Made by a program: the position numbers and the translations under genes | In this document: positions 1 to 6,344 of the stretch, one piece after another | How positions within the stretch are numbered: position 1 is the stretch's first letter | Layout: every line of letters begins with the position of its first letter | Origin: JBEAOO01 sp041164825 | Lineage (GTDB): Bacteria; Pseudomonadota; Gammaproteobacteria; Burkholderiales; Burkholderiaceae_C | Direction: 5' to 3' | Length of the DNA: 6,344 nucleotides | NCBI GenBank assembly: GCA_041164825.1 | Contig: JBEAOO010000242.1 | Coordinates: 1-6,344, forward strand | Notes under the pieces: model-generated | The model's database searches: none | Seen by the model: only the letters and a program-made list of their open reading frames with translations | What the model was told of the DNA's origin: nothing

Positions 1-416
1 CCCACACTCAGCGTGTGCACGGGGCGCTGCGGATCGACATCGAGCCCGTAGGCGCTGGCCACCTCGACGATGCGGCGCGTCACGTCGGCCAGCGACAGCG
101 CCTTGTCCAGGCCCAGCCACACGTTCTCGGCCGCGGTCAGCGTGTCGAACAGCGAGAAGTGCTGGTAGACCATGCTGATGCCCAGCTGGCGCGCCATGGC
201 CGGCGAGGTGATCTGCACGGCCTGGCCGTTCCAGCGGATCTCGCCCTCGTCGGGGCGGACGGCGCCGTAGATCATCTTCATCAATGTCGATTTGCCGGCG
301 CCGTTTTCGCCCAGCACCGCGTGGATCTCGCCCGGCGCCACGCGCAGGCTGACCCGGTCGTTGGCCTTGACGGACGGGTACTGCTTGCTGATGCCGATCA
401 GTTCAAGGCGGTGCAT
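1..416 (-). CDS. ABC transporter ATP-binding protein, nucleoside/BMP-uptake type (partial, N-terminal part)
   Basis: This is the ATP-hydrolysing subunit of an ABC importer; 138 codons are present and the rest lies beyond the left edge. The Walker A motif GENGAGKST is at residues 36-44, and the Q-loop glutamine is Q85 in VYQHFSLFDTLTAAENV. The last visible residues are L136-S137-V138, followed by a GG dinucleotide that fits glycine, so the signature motif begins LSVG rather than LSGG. From family knowledge, the HFSLFDTLT Q-loop and an LSVG signature are typical of double-nucleotide-binding-domain ATPases of the BMP-lipoprotein/nucleoside uptake family (YufO/RbsA-like, about 500 residues). The ATG at 416 is preceded by GGAG with 9-nt spacing. 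It lies 71 nt downstream of guaD on the same strand. Purine nucleoside or nucleobase uptake is inferred from family resemblance and context. A sugar ATPase of the RbsA group is the main alternative. Confidence 0.88.
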   Translation of the reverse strand, partial: MHRLELIGISKQYPSVKANDRVSLRVAPGEIHAVLGENGAGKSTLMKMIYGAVRPDEGEIRWNGQAVQITSPAMARQLGISMVYQHFSLFDTLTAAENVWLGLDKALSLADVTRRIVEVASAYGLDVDPQRPVHTLSV

Positions 417-487
417 GGGTGAGGTCTCCAACGACATGTGGGCGGCGGCGATTGTGTCTGTTTTTCGTCAGTGCGCGGGCCGGGCAA
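417..487 (-). other. Short guaD-ABC transporter intergenic gap
   Basis: This 71-nt gap separates the guaD stop codon (TAG) from the ABC ATPase start. I see no strong hairpin followed by a T-run on the minus strand, and no convincing -35/-10 pair. Read-through from guaD into the transporter gene is therefore plausible. This is absence of evidence by eye only. Confidence 0.4.
426..429 (-). promoter_or_regulatory. Ribosome binding site of the ABC ATPase gene
   Basis: On the minus strand, GGAG stands 9 nt before the ATG at 416. It supports this start and independent translation initiation, even though guaD ends only 71 nt upstream. Confidence 0.6.
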
Positions 488-1834
488 CTACCTGCTGTGG
501 CGCCGCTCGCCGGCCACATAACTGGCCACCAGACTGGCCTCGGTGCAGAGTGTCATCCACGCAAACAGTCGCTCATGCAAGCTGCGGGCCAGCGGGTCGC
601 GGTGGGCGGCCACCGGGCCGTGGGCCCAGTCCCACACGGCGACGTCAGCGGTCTGGCCCTCGCTCAAACCGCCAATCTCGTGGCCCAGGCCCAGCGCCTC
701 GGCCGCACCCCGGGTGGCCGCGTGCAGCGCCTTCCAGGCGGTGAGGCGCTCGCCGGCCAGGGCCTGCACCTTGTAGGCATCGGCCAGCGAGCGCGGCTGG
801 CACAGGCTGGTGCCGCCGCCCACATCGCTGGCCACGCTCACGCGCACGCCCGCGGCCTCGCAGGCGCGCCAGCCGAACAGGCCGCTGCCCAAAAACAAGT
901 TGCTCGACGGGCTGTGCGCGATGTGCGCGCCGCTGTCTGCCAGCACCTGGCGGTCGGTGTCGTCCAACCAAATGCCGTGCGCCAGCACCGCGCGTTCGTT
1001 CAACAAACCGGCGCGGGCATACACGTCCAGGTAGCTGCGCGCCTCGGGGAACAGCTCGCGCACCCAGGCCACCTCGGCCGCGTTTTCGGCCACATGGGTT
1101 TGCATGTAGAGGCCCGGCACCTCGGCCATCAACCGGCCGGCCATGGCGAGTTGCTCGGGCGTGCTGGTGGGCGCAAAGCGCACCGTCATCGCATACGACA
1201 GGCGCTGCGTGCCGTGCCAGCGGGCGATGAGTTCGCGGCAATCGGCCTCGGCCTGCACCACGTCGTCGCGCAGGCCGTCGGGCGCGTGGCGGTCCATCAG
1301 CACCTTGCCGGCCACCAGGCGCATGCCGCGCTCGGCCGCGGCCGCCAGCAGCGCCTCGGCGCTCACCTTGTGCACGGTGGGGAAGACCACCGCGCTGGTC
1401 GTGCCCGCGGCCAGCAGCGCGTCTAAAAAGGTGGCGGCGCCAGCCTCGGCCACCTCGGGGTCGGCATAGCGCTTTTCCGCCGGGAAGGTGTAGGTGTTGA
1501 GCCAATCGAGCAGCTCGGTGCCGTAGCTGGCGATCACGTCCAGCTGCGGGCTGTGCACATGGGTGTCGATGAAGCCGGGCAGAACCAGCTTGCCGCGGTG
1601 GCTGACACGCTGCCAGTCGTCGCCCGGCGGCAGGATGCCGGGCAGCGCACCGGTGATGCGGCCGTCTTCCACCATCAGCCAGTGGTCGGGGCGGAAGCGC
1701 ACGGCTGCGCTGTTCAGTTCGCCCCAGGCGGGCGCGTCGGTGAAGTCAAGCAGGTCGCCACGGAGGGCGACGCGGCGGGGCTGGGCGGGGGCCGCGGATG
1801 CGGGCTCAACAGCAGGGACGGCGGGTTCAGTCAT
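488..1834 (-). CDS. guaD: Guanine deaminase
   Basis: GuaD is a zinc-dependent amidohydrolase that converts guanine and water to xanthine and ammonia in the cytoplasm, feeding xanthine dehydrogenase. The 448-residue length fits the family. The metal-binding motif PGFIDTHVHSPQ gives H92 and H94. THVAE gives zinc ligand H247 and E250, AHG gives H286, and SDVGGGTS gives D337. RFAPT carries R219, which aligns with the substrate-binding arginine of known guanine deaminases. FIDTHVHSPQLD together with SDVGGGTSL separates GuaD from related chlorohydrolases and cytosine deaminases. The first 20 residues are Ala/Pro-rich and precede the conserved region (RGDLLDF), but no better internal ATG or GTG is apparent. 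I see no clear Shine-Dalgarno before the ATG. The gene follows the LysR gene by 27 nt on the same strand, which suggests co-transcription. All metal-site residues are present, so it looks functional. Confidence 0.95.
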   Translation of the reverse strand: MTEPAVPAVEPASAAPAQPRRVALRGDLLDFTDAPAWGELNSAAVRFRPDHWLMVEDGRITGALPGILPPGDDWQRVSHRGKLVLPGFIDTHVHSPQLDVIASYGTELLDWLNTYTFPAEKRYADPEVAEAGAATFLDALLAAGTTSAVVFPTVHKVSAEALLAAAAERGMRLVAGKVLMDRHAPDGLRDDVVQAEADCRELIARWHGTQRLSYAMTVRFAPTSTPEQLAMAGRLMAEVPGLYMQTHVAENAAEVAWVRELFPEARSYLDVYARAGLLNERAVLAHGIWLDDTDRQVLADSGAHIAHSPSSNLFLGSGLFGWRACEAAGVRVSVASDVGGGTSLCQPRSLADAYKVQALAGERLTAWKALHAATRGAAEALGLGHEIGGLSEGQTADVAVWDWAHGPVAAHRDPLARSLHERLFAWMTLCTEASLVASYVAGERRHSR

Positions 1835-1861
1835 GCAAACAGTGTGTGGGCAAACGGTGGA

Positions 1862-2836
1862 TCAGCGCGTGCGGGGCGCGGGCGTGGGCGGCGGCAGCTC
1901 ACGCGCCACCTCGCGCACCTGCTCACGCAGCCAGCGGCCCGGCGCCGAGGCGTGGCTGAGGTCGTGCCAGAGCTGGTAATAGTTGAGCGTGGGAAACGCC
2001 ACCGGGCAGCGCAACACCCGCACCGGCAGCCGGCCCAAAAACCGCGAGCAGAACTGGCGCCCGGTGGTCAACACCAGCAGGCTTTGCGCCACCATGCTCG
2101 GGATCAGGCTGAAGTGGGCGCTGCGCACCGAGATTTGCCGCGCCAGGCCCAGCTCGGCCAGGTGCTCGTCGATCACACCCGGCGCGCCCGCATGCAGCGG
2201 CGTGGGCGCCACGTGCTGGCAGGCGAGGTACTTCTCCACCGTCCAGCCGCGGCCGGCGGCCTGGCGCACCAGCGGGTTGTCCTCGGCCACCAGGCACACC
2301 ACCTCGTCGCTCACCAAGCGGCCCAGGTGCAGCTCGGCCGGCGGGCGCAGCCAGTTGCCGATCACCAGATCAACCTCGCCAGTGGCCAGGCTGCGGCGGT
2401 AGTCGAACTCGCCCGACAGCGGCAGCAGCTCCAGCTTCAGCTGCGGTGCGGCGCGCTGCACATGGGCCACCAGGTTGGGCAAAAACTGCGGGTCCAAATA
2501 GTCGCTCGCGGCAATGCGCAGGGTGAGCGTGCTGGTGAGCGGGTCAAACCCGGCCTCGCGCTGACGCGGGCTGAACAGCTGCTGCGCGTTTTGCAGCAAG
2601 GCCGCGGCCGGCTCCAGCAGGCGCAGCGCCGTGGCCGTGGGCTGCATGGCATTGCCGGCGCGCACCAGCAGCGGGTCGCCGGTGAGTGCGCGCAGCCGCC
2701 GCAGCTGGGCGCTGACGGCGGGTTGGCTGCTTTGCAGTTGCAGGGCAGCGCGCGAGACGCTGCGTTCGGTGATCACGGTGTGCAGAACCCGGATGAGTGA
2801 GAGCTCGATGGTGTCGAAATCTGCCCGTTGCGTCAT
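1862..2836 (-). CDS. LysR-type transcriptional regulator, candidate regulator of the xdh/guaD genes
   Basis: This 324-residue protein has LysR architecture. The N-terminal winged helix-turn-helix covers about residues 5-66, with the core SVSRAALQLQSSQPAVSAQL at 26-45. A linker helix follows to about 88, then a periplasmic-binding-protein-like effector domain at about 90-305. The C-terminal YYQLWHDLSH (286-295) resembles the NodD/NahR/PcpR-like branch of the family. I chose the ATG at 2836, preceded by a weak AGG, over the in-frame GTG at 2848, which has no visible ribosome site and would add only four residues. The gene is divergent from xdhA across 99 nt and is followed 27 nt later by guaD. 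By family precedent, a LysR protein controls the divergent neighbour with a pathway metabolite as ligand. Xanthine, guanine or urate as inducer is inference, and the protein's own specificity cannot be read from the sequence. Confidence 0.93.
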   Translation of the reverse strand: MTQRADFDTIELSLIRVLHTVITERSVSRAALQLQSSQPAVSAQLRRLRALTGDPLLVRAGNAMQPTATALRLLEPAAALLQNAQQLFSPRQREAGFDPLTSTLTLRIAASDYLDPQFLPNLVAHVQRAAPQLKLELLPLSGEFDYRRSLATGEVDLVIGNWLRPPAELHLGRLVSDEVVCLVAEDNPLVRQAAGRGWTVEKYLACQHVAPTPLHAGAPGVIDEHLAELGLARQISVRSAHFSLIPSMVAQSLLVLTTGRQFCSRFLGRLPVRVLRCPVAFPTLNYYQLWHDLSHASAPGRWLREQVREVARELPPPTPAPRTR

Positions 2837-2885
2837 AAGCCTGTGCACATGGCCATCATGGCTGGCATCGTATTCGCTTGTCAGC

Positions 2886-2906
2886 GTGTGCGACTATGTT
2901 CCACAC
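2886..2906. promoter_or_regulatory. Candidate LysR operator dyad GTGTG-N11-CACAC
   Basis: GTGTG (2886-2890) and CACAC (2902-2906) form a perfect 5-bp inverted repeat with 11 nt between the arms, giving a 21-bp site. The overall size and symmetry fit LysR-family binding sites (interrupted dyads around T-N11-A), although the strict T/A ends are not present at that spacing. An alternative nearby match is TTC-N8-GAA at 2899-2912, which contains T2899-N11-A2911. The dyad overlaps the proposed lysR -10 box, which would fit autorepression. This is a by-eye prediction. Confidence 0.3.
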
Positions 2907-2920
2907 ACAGAATTTGTGAA
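2893..2920 (-). promoter_or_regulatory. Candidate sigma70 promoter of the lysR-guaD unit
   Basis: On the minus strand, TTCACA (2915-2920, five of six matches to the -35 consensus) is followed after 16 nt by CATAGT (2893-2898, four of six matches to the -10 consensus). Transcription would start near 2886, leaving about 50 nt of leader before the lysR ATG at 2836. It would also drive guaD if the genes are co-transcribed. Confidence 0.3.
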
Positions 2921-2935
2921 CACCTGGCACCCCCC

Positions 2936-4552
2936 ATGTCCGACCACGCCCCACACAGCACGCAGCCGATCCGCTTCTTTCACCGTGGTGAGTTCGTCGA
3001 GCTGCACGGCCAGCCGCCCACCCGCTCGGTGCTCAACTGGCTGCGCGAAGACGCGCACTGCAGCGGCACCAAAGAGGGCTGCAACGAGGGCGATTGCGGT
3101 GCATGCACCGTGATGGTGGCCGACCTGGCCGAGCCGGGCGACGCCAGCGCCGTGCGCGGCCTGAACCTGCGCACCGTCAACGCCTGCATCCAGTTTTTAC
3201 CCACGCTGCACGGCAAGGCGCTGTTCACGGTGGAAGACCTGCCGCAGCCCGCGCCCTGCCCCGCCACGCTGGCCGCCGGCGAGCGCCCCGAGCAGCACCC
3301 GGTGCAGCAAGCGCTGGTGGCCTGCCACGGCTCGCAGTGCGGCTTTTGCACCCCGGGCTTTGTGATGTCGCTGTGGGAGGTGTACGAGCGCCACCCGATG
3401 GCCGCGCCCGATGGCCTGCGCGGCCCGCGCCCCAGCACGGCGCAACTGGCCGATGCGCTCTCGGGCAACCTCTGCCGCTGCACCGGCTACCGGCCCATCT
3501 TGGACGCCGGCCACCGCATGTTCGAGCTGCCGGCGCTGAACCTCGACACCGCGCCCATCGTGGCCGCGCTGCAAACGCTGCGCGAGCAGACGACGGGCGA
3601 CTTCCACACCACCGGCCGCAATGCCTTTGCCCCCGGCGGCGCGCGGCTCGATGGCTTCCACGCGCCCGCCACGCTCAAGGCCTTGGCCGAGCTGCGCGCG
3701 GCACAACCCGACGCCCGCCTGCTGGCCGGCGCCACCGATGTGGGCCTGTGGGTCAACAAGCAGTTCCGCGATGTGGGCGAGCTGATCTGGGTGGGCCGCG
3801 TGGCCGAGCTGCAAACCATTGAAGAGAAAGACGGCGCCTTGTGGATCGGCGCCGGTGCCACGCTCGAAGCGGCCTGGGCCGCGCTGGCCGAGCGCGCCCC
3901 GAGCCTGCGAGAGGTGTGGAAACGCTTCGCCTCACCGCCCATCCGCCACGCTGGCACGCTGGGTGGCAATGTGGCCAACGGCTCGCCCATCGGTGACGGC
4001 CCGCCGGTGCTGATGGCGATGGGCGCCGAGCTGCTGCTGCGCCACGGCAGCACCACGCGCCGTGTGCCGCTCAACACCTTCTACACCGGCTACCAGCGCA
4101 ACCTGCTGCAACCGGGCGAGTTCATCCAGGCCATCGCCGTGCCGCTCAGCGCCTTCGCCACCACGCTGCGCGTCGGCAAGATCAGCAAACGCTTTGACAG
4201 CGACATCTCGGCGCTGTGCGCCGCGTTCTCGTTCACGCTCGGCACTGACGGCACGCTCACCGCGCCGCGCCTGGCCTTTGGCGGCATGGCCGCCACCGTG
4301 CAGCGCGCTGCGCATGCCGAGGCGGCGCTGGCCGGCCAGCCCTGGACCCAGGCCACGGTGCACGCCGCGCAAGCCGCGCTGGCCCAAGACTTCACGCCGC
4401 TGAGTGACCTGCGCGCCAGCGCCGACTACCGCATGCAAGTGGCCCGCAACCTGCTACAGCGCTGGTGGCTCGACACCCGGGCCGATGCGCCGCTGCCGCC
4501 GCAAGCCCTGAGTGTGTGGGCGCCGGCCCGCGCGCAGGAGCTGCTGCCATGA
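2936..4552 (+). CDS. xdhA: Xanthine dehydrogenase small subunit (2Fe-2S and FAD domains)
   Basis: XdhA carries electrons from the molybdenum site in XdhB through two [2Fe-2S] clusters to FAD, and then presumably to NAD+, as xanthine is oxidised to urate. The 538 residues contain a plant-ferredoxin-like domain with C49, C54, C57 and C84, and a helical second cluster domain with C135, C138, C180 and C182 (QCGFCTPG and NLCRCTGYRPI; Q134 sits at the molybdopterin-contacting position). The FAD domain runs from about 225 to 395, with LLAGATDVG at 262-270 and TLGGNVANGSPIGD at 341-354. The flavoprotein C-terminal domain is at about 405-510. I chose ATG 2936 because the 36 in-frame codons upstream (from ATG 2828) encode nothing like the family and run through the promoter region into lysR. 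No Shine-Dalgarno is evident. It is longer than Rhodobacter capsulatus XdhA (about 460 residues, from memory). The stop overlaps the xdhB start. Confidence 0.95.
   Translation: MSDHAPHSTQPIRFFHRGEFVELHGQPPTRSVLNWLREDAHCSGTKEGCNEGDCGACTVMVADLAEPGDASAVRGLNLRTVNACIQFLPTLHGKALFTVEDLPQPAPCPATLAAGERPEQHPVQQALVACHGSQCGFCTPGFVMSLWEVYERHPMAAPDGLRGPRPSTAQLADALSGNLCRCTGYRPILDAGHRMFELPALNLDTAPIVAALQTLREQTTGDFHTTGRNAFAPGGARLDGFHAPATLKALAELRAAQPDARLLAGATDVGLWVNKQFRDVGELIWVGRVAELQTIEEKDGALWIGAGATLEAAWAALAERAPSLREVWKRFASPPIRHAGTLGGNVANGSPIGDGPPVLMAMGAELLLRHGSTTRRVPLNTFYTGYQRNLLQPGEFIQAIAVPLSAFATTLRVGKISKRFDSDISALCAAFSFTLGTDGTLTAPRLAFGGMAATVQRAAHAEAALAGQPWTQATVHAAQAALAQDFTPLSDLRASADYRMQVARNLLQRWWLDTRADAPLPPQALSVWAPARAQELLP
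4536..4540 (+). promoter_or_regulatory. Ribosome binding site of xdhB inside the end of xdhA
   Basis: AGGAG lies 8 nt before the xdhB ATG at 4549, within the last codons of xdhA. With the ATGA stop-start overlap (4549-4552), it fixes the xdhB start and indicates translational coupling, which would suit the equal subunit ratio known for XDH. Confidence 0.75.
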
Positions 4553-6344
4553 CCGCCACCATCACCTTGTCCCCATTGCCCTTCAGCCAGCCGCAAGTCG
4601 GCGTCAGCCTGCCGCACGAAGCGGCGCATCTGCACGTGGCCGGCCGCGCGCCGTATGTGGACGACATCGCCGAATCGGCCGGCACGCTGCACGCCGCGCT
4701 CGGCCTCTCGCCCATCGCCCATGGCAAGCTGCTCGGCATCGACCTCGCCCGCCTGCGCGCGCTGCCGGGCGTGGTGGCGGTGTTGACGGCGGCAGACATC
4801 CCCGGCCCCAACGACTGCGGCCCCATCGTTCACGACGACCCCATCTTGTGCGACGGCACGCTGCGCCATGTGGGCCAGCCGGTGTTTGCGGTGATTGCCA
4901 CCACGCGCGAGGCCGCGCGCCGCGCCGCCGCCTTGGCCAAAGACGTGATCCAGGCCGAGCCGCTGCCCGCGCTGCTCACGCCCGCTCAGGCCCACGCCGC
5001 GCAGCAGTACGTGGTGCCGCCCATGCACCTGGCACGCAGCCAGGGCGATCACGGCGCCGAGGGCGTGCGCGCCGCGCTGGCTGCCGCACCTCACCAGCTG
5101 CACACCGCGTTCAGTCTGGGTGGCCAGGAGCAGTTTTATCTGGAAGGGCAGATCAGCTACGCCATCCCGATGGAAGACAACGCGCTGCGCGTGCACTGCT
5201 CCACCCAACACCCGAGCGAGATGCAGCACCTCATTGCGCACGCGCTCGGCTGGTCAGCGCACCAGGTGCAGGTGACGAGCCGGCGCATGGGCGGGGGCTT
5301 TGGCGGCAAGGAGTCGCAGTCGGCGCTGTTTGCTTGCGTGGCCGCGCTGGCCGCGAGCAAGCTGAACCGGCCGGTCAAGATGCGTCCGGACCGCGACGAC
5401 GATTTCATGATCACCGGCCGGCGCCACGGCTTCGAGTTCAGCGTCGATGTGGGCTTTGACGACGCGGGCCGCATCCTCGCCAGCGAGGTCAGCATGGTGT
5501 CGAACGCCGGCCACTCGGCCGATTTGTCGCCGCCGGTGATGACGCGCGCGCTCTGCCACTACGACAACGCCTACTGGCTGCCCGAGGTGAGCCTGCACGG
5601 CTACTGCGCGCGCACCCACACGCAAAGCAACACGGCCTTCCGCGGCTTCGGCGGCCCGCAAGGCGCGTTTGCCATCGAGATGGCGATCGACCGCATCGCC
5701 CGCCAACTGGGCCTGGACCCGCTGGACGTGCGCCGCGCCAACTTCTACGGCGCGCGTGGCGATGGCCACGACCTGCGCACACCCTACGGCCAGGACGTGA
5801 CCGACAACGTGCTGCAGCCGCTGGTGGCGCAGCTGGAAAAAAGCAGCAACTACCGCGCGCGCCGCCAGGCCGTGAACGCCTTCAACGCCAGCAACACCGT
5901 GCTCAAGCGCGGGCTGGCGCTCACGCCGGTCAAGTTCGGCATCAGCTTCAACGTGGCCCACTTCAACCAGGCGGGCGCGCTGGTGCATGTGTACAGCGAC
6001 GGCTCGATCTTGGTGAACCACGGCGGCACCGAAATGGGCCAGGGCCTGAACACCAAGGTGGCGCAGGTGGTGGCGCACGAGCTGGGCGTGCCGGTGCGGC
6101 GCGTGCGCTCCACGGCCACCGACACCGAGAAGGTCGCCAACACCTCCGCCACCGCCGCCTCCACCGGGGCCGACCTCAACGGCAAGGCCGCGCAAGATGC
6201 GGCACGGCAGATCCGCGAGCGGCTGGCTGCGTTTGCGGCCTTGACCCACGGCGCCAGCGCCGAAGAGGTGCAGTTCCAGGGCGGCACGGTGTTTGTGGCC
6301 GGACAAGAGGTGCCGTTCGACACCCTCGTGCAGCAGGCCTACAC
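4549..6344 (+). CDS. xdhB: Xanthine dehydrogenase large subunit, molybdopterin-binding (partial, C-terminus missing)
   Basis: XdhB holds the molybdenum cofactor and the purine-binding pocket where xanthine is hydroxylated to urate. The window has 598 codons of an expected 770-790. An aldehyde oxidase/xanthine dehydrogenase hammerhead domain (about 28-140, GRAPYVDDI near its start) precedes the molybdopterin domains. Against bovine XDH recalled from memory, the active-site residues line up: Q220 in STQ (Q767), E255 in MGGGFGGKE (catalytic E802; R. capsulatus E232), R333 in TRALCH (substrate R880; R310), R365 and F367 in AFRGFGG (R912, F914), F467 in KFGISF (F1009) and Q498 in GGTEMGQG (Q1040). 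The arginine R333 marks it as a xanthine dehydrogenase rather than an aldehyde oxidase. The base-catalyst glutamate (bovine E1261) would lie beyond the right edge. There is no frameshift in the visible part. Cofactor insertion would need XdhC, probably encoded just downstream. Confidence 0.96.
   Translation, partial: MTATITLSPLPFSQPQVGVSLPHEAAHLHVAGRAPYVDDIAESAGTLHAALGLSPIAHGKLLGIDLARLRALPGVVAVLTAADIPGPNDCGPIVHDDPILCDGTLRHVGQPVFAVIATTREAARRAAALAKDVIQAEPLPALLTPAQAHAAQQYVVPPMHLARSQGDHGAEGVRAALAAAPHQLHTAFSLGGQEQFYLEGQISYAIPMEDNALRVHCSTQHPSEMQHLIAHALGWSAHQVQVTSRRMGGGFGGKESQSALFACVAALAASKLNRPVKMRPDRDDDFMITGRRHGFEFSVDVGFDDAGRILASEVSMVSNAGHSADLSPPVMTRALCHYDNAYWLPEVSLHGYCARTHTQSNTAFRGFGGPQGAFAIEMAIDRIARQLGLDPLDVRRANFYGARGDGHDLRTPYGQDVTDNVLQPLVAQLEKSSNYRARRQAVNAFNASNTVLKRGLALTPVKFGISFNVAHFNQAGALVHVYSDGSILVNHGGTEMGQGLNTKVAQVVAHELGVPVRRVRSTATDTEKVANTSATAASTGADLNGKAAQDAARQIRERLAAFAALTHGASAEEVQFQGGTVFVAGQEVPFDTLVQQAY

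Larger units (their letters stand above)
2837..2935. promoter_or_regulatory. Divergent lysR / xdhA control region
   Basis: These 99 nt lie between the two divergent start codons and must hold both promoters unless xdhA is read from further away. The stretch is visibly richer in A and T than its flanks. It contains several CACA/TGTG motifs and short perfect palindromes: TGTGCACA at 2842-2849, ATGGCCAT at 2849-2856 and GCCAT-C-ATGGC at 2852-2862. I find no well-matched sigma70 promoter for xdhA, which would fit an activator-dependent promoter but does not prove one. The xdhA start also lacks a recognisable Shine-Dalgarno. Confidence 0.6.

Noticed and set aside
15..422. 135-codon frame on the plus strand at the left edge
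   Set aside because: It is antisense to the ABC ATPase, whose Walker A and Q-loop are clear on the minus strand; the plus-strand product has no motif.
417..487. Possible rho-independent terminator after guaD
   Set aside because: The minus strand has a GC-rich stretch (CCCGGCCCGCGC) and later an A-run (GAAAAAC), but no proper inverted repeat followed by a T-run.
645..1505. 286-codon frame on the minus strand inside guaD
   Set aside because: Frame-shifted shadow of guaD; Arg/Gly-rich with no conserved motif.
1553..2800. 415-codon open frame on the plus strand opposite lysR and the start of guaD
   Set aside because: Low-complexity Ala/Arg/Gln/His composition with no motifs; it overlaps two well-supported genes. 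The 335-codon frame at 419-1426 opposite guaD fails likewise.
2873..2900. Possible sigma70 promoter for xdhA (TTCGCT-N16-TATGTT, or TTGTCA at 2878-2883)
   Set aside because: TTCGCT matches only three of six -35 positions, and TTGTCA stands only 11 nt from TATGTT, so neither is a credible pair.
2828..2935. N-terminal extension of XdhA from the upstream ATG at 2828
   Set aside because: It would add 36 residues unlike any XdhA N-terminus and overlap the lysR start and the shared promoter region. Hydrophobic codons there (MAIMAGIVFAC) look like a chance signal-like segment, and XDH is cytoplasmic.
5254..6306. 350-codon open frame on the minus strand opposite xdhB
   Set aside because: It is a shadow of xdhB in GC-rich DNA: His/Ala/Arg/Val-rich, with no recognisable domain, while xdhB carries all the family motifs here. 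The 271-codon frame at 4426-5241 is rejected for the same reason.

Overview
The window is GC-rich, densely packed bacterial DNA. Its genes resemble those of a betaproteobacterium, probably a Burkholderiales/Comamonadaceae-type organism. That placement is inferred from codon style, the split xdhA/xdhB arrangement and the gene neighbourhood, not from a marker gene. No RNA genes, insertion sequences, CRISPR arrays or phage genes are visible.

Layout. The minus-strand block (1-2836) reads right to left: a LysR-type regulator (1862-2836), guanine deaminase guaD (488-1834), then the first 138 codons of an ABC transporter ATPase (1-416) that runs off the left edge. Gaps are short (27 nt and 71 nt), so the three may form one transcription unit. 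A 99-nt divergent promoter region (2837-2935) separates this block from the plus-strand block. The plus-strand block is xdhA (2936-4552), the Fe-S/FAD subunit of xanthine dehydrogenase, and xdhB (4549-6344, cut by the right edge), the molybdopterin subunit. They overlap by an ATGA.

How the genes work together. The window encodes two consecutive steps of purine breakdown: guanine is deaminated to xanthine by GuaD, and xanthine is hydroxylated to urate by XdhAB. The ABC ATPase resembles the nucleoside/nucleobase (BMP-dependent) uptake family and would supply substrate. The divergent LysR protein is the natural candidate regulator of both arms. The remaining XdhB residues, the expected XdhC maturation factor and the rest of the transporter would lie outside the window.

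All catalytic and cofactor-binding residues that fall inside the window are present in GuaD, XdhA and XdhB, so the genes look intact. I found no evidence of a previously undescribed system. The most useful things to follow up are the CACA/TGTG-rich dyads between lysR and xdhA, the layout that may place guaD behind the regulator's own promoter, and the loop extensions in XdhA.
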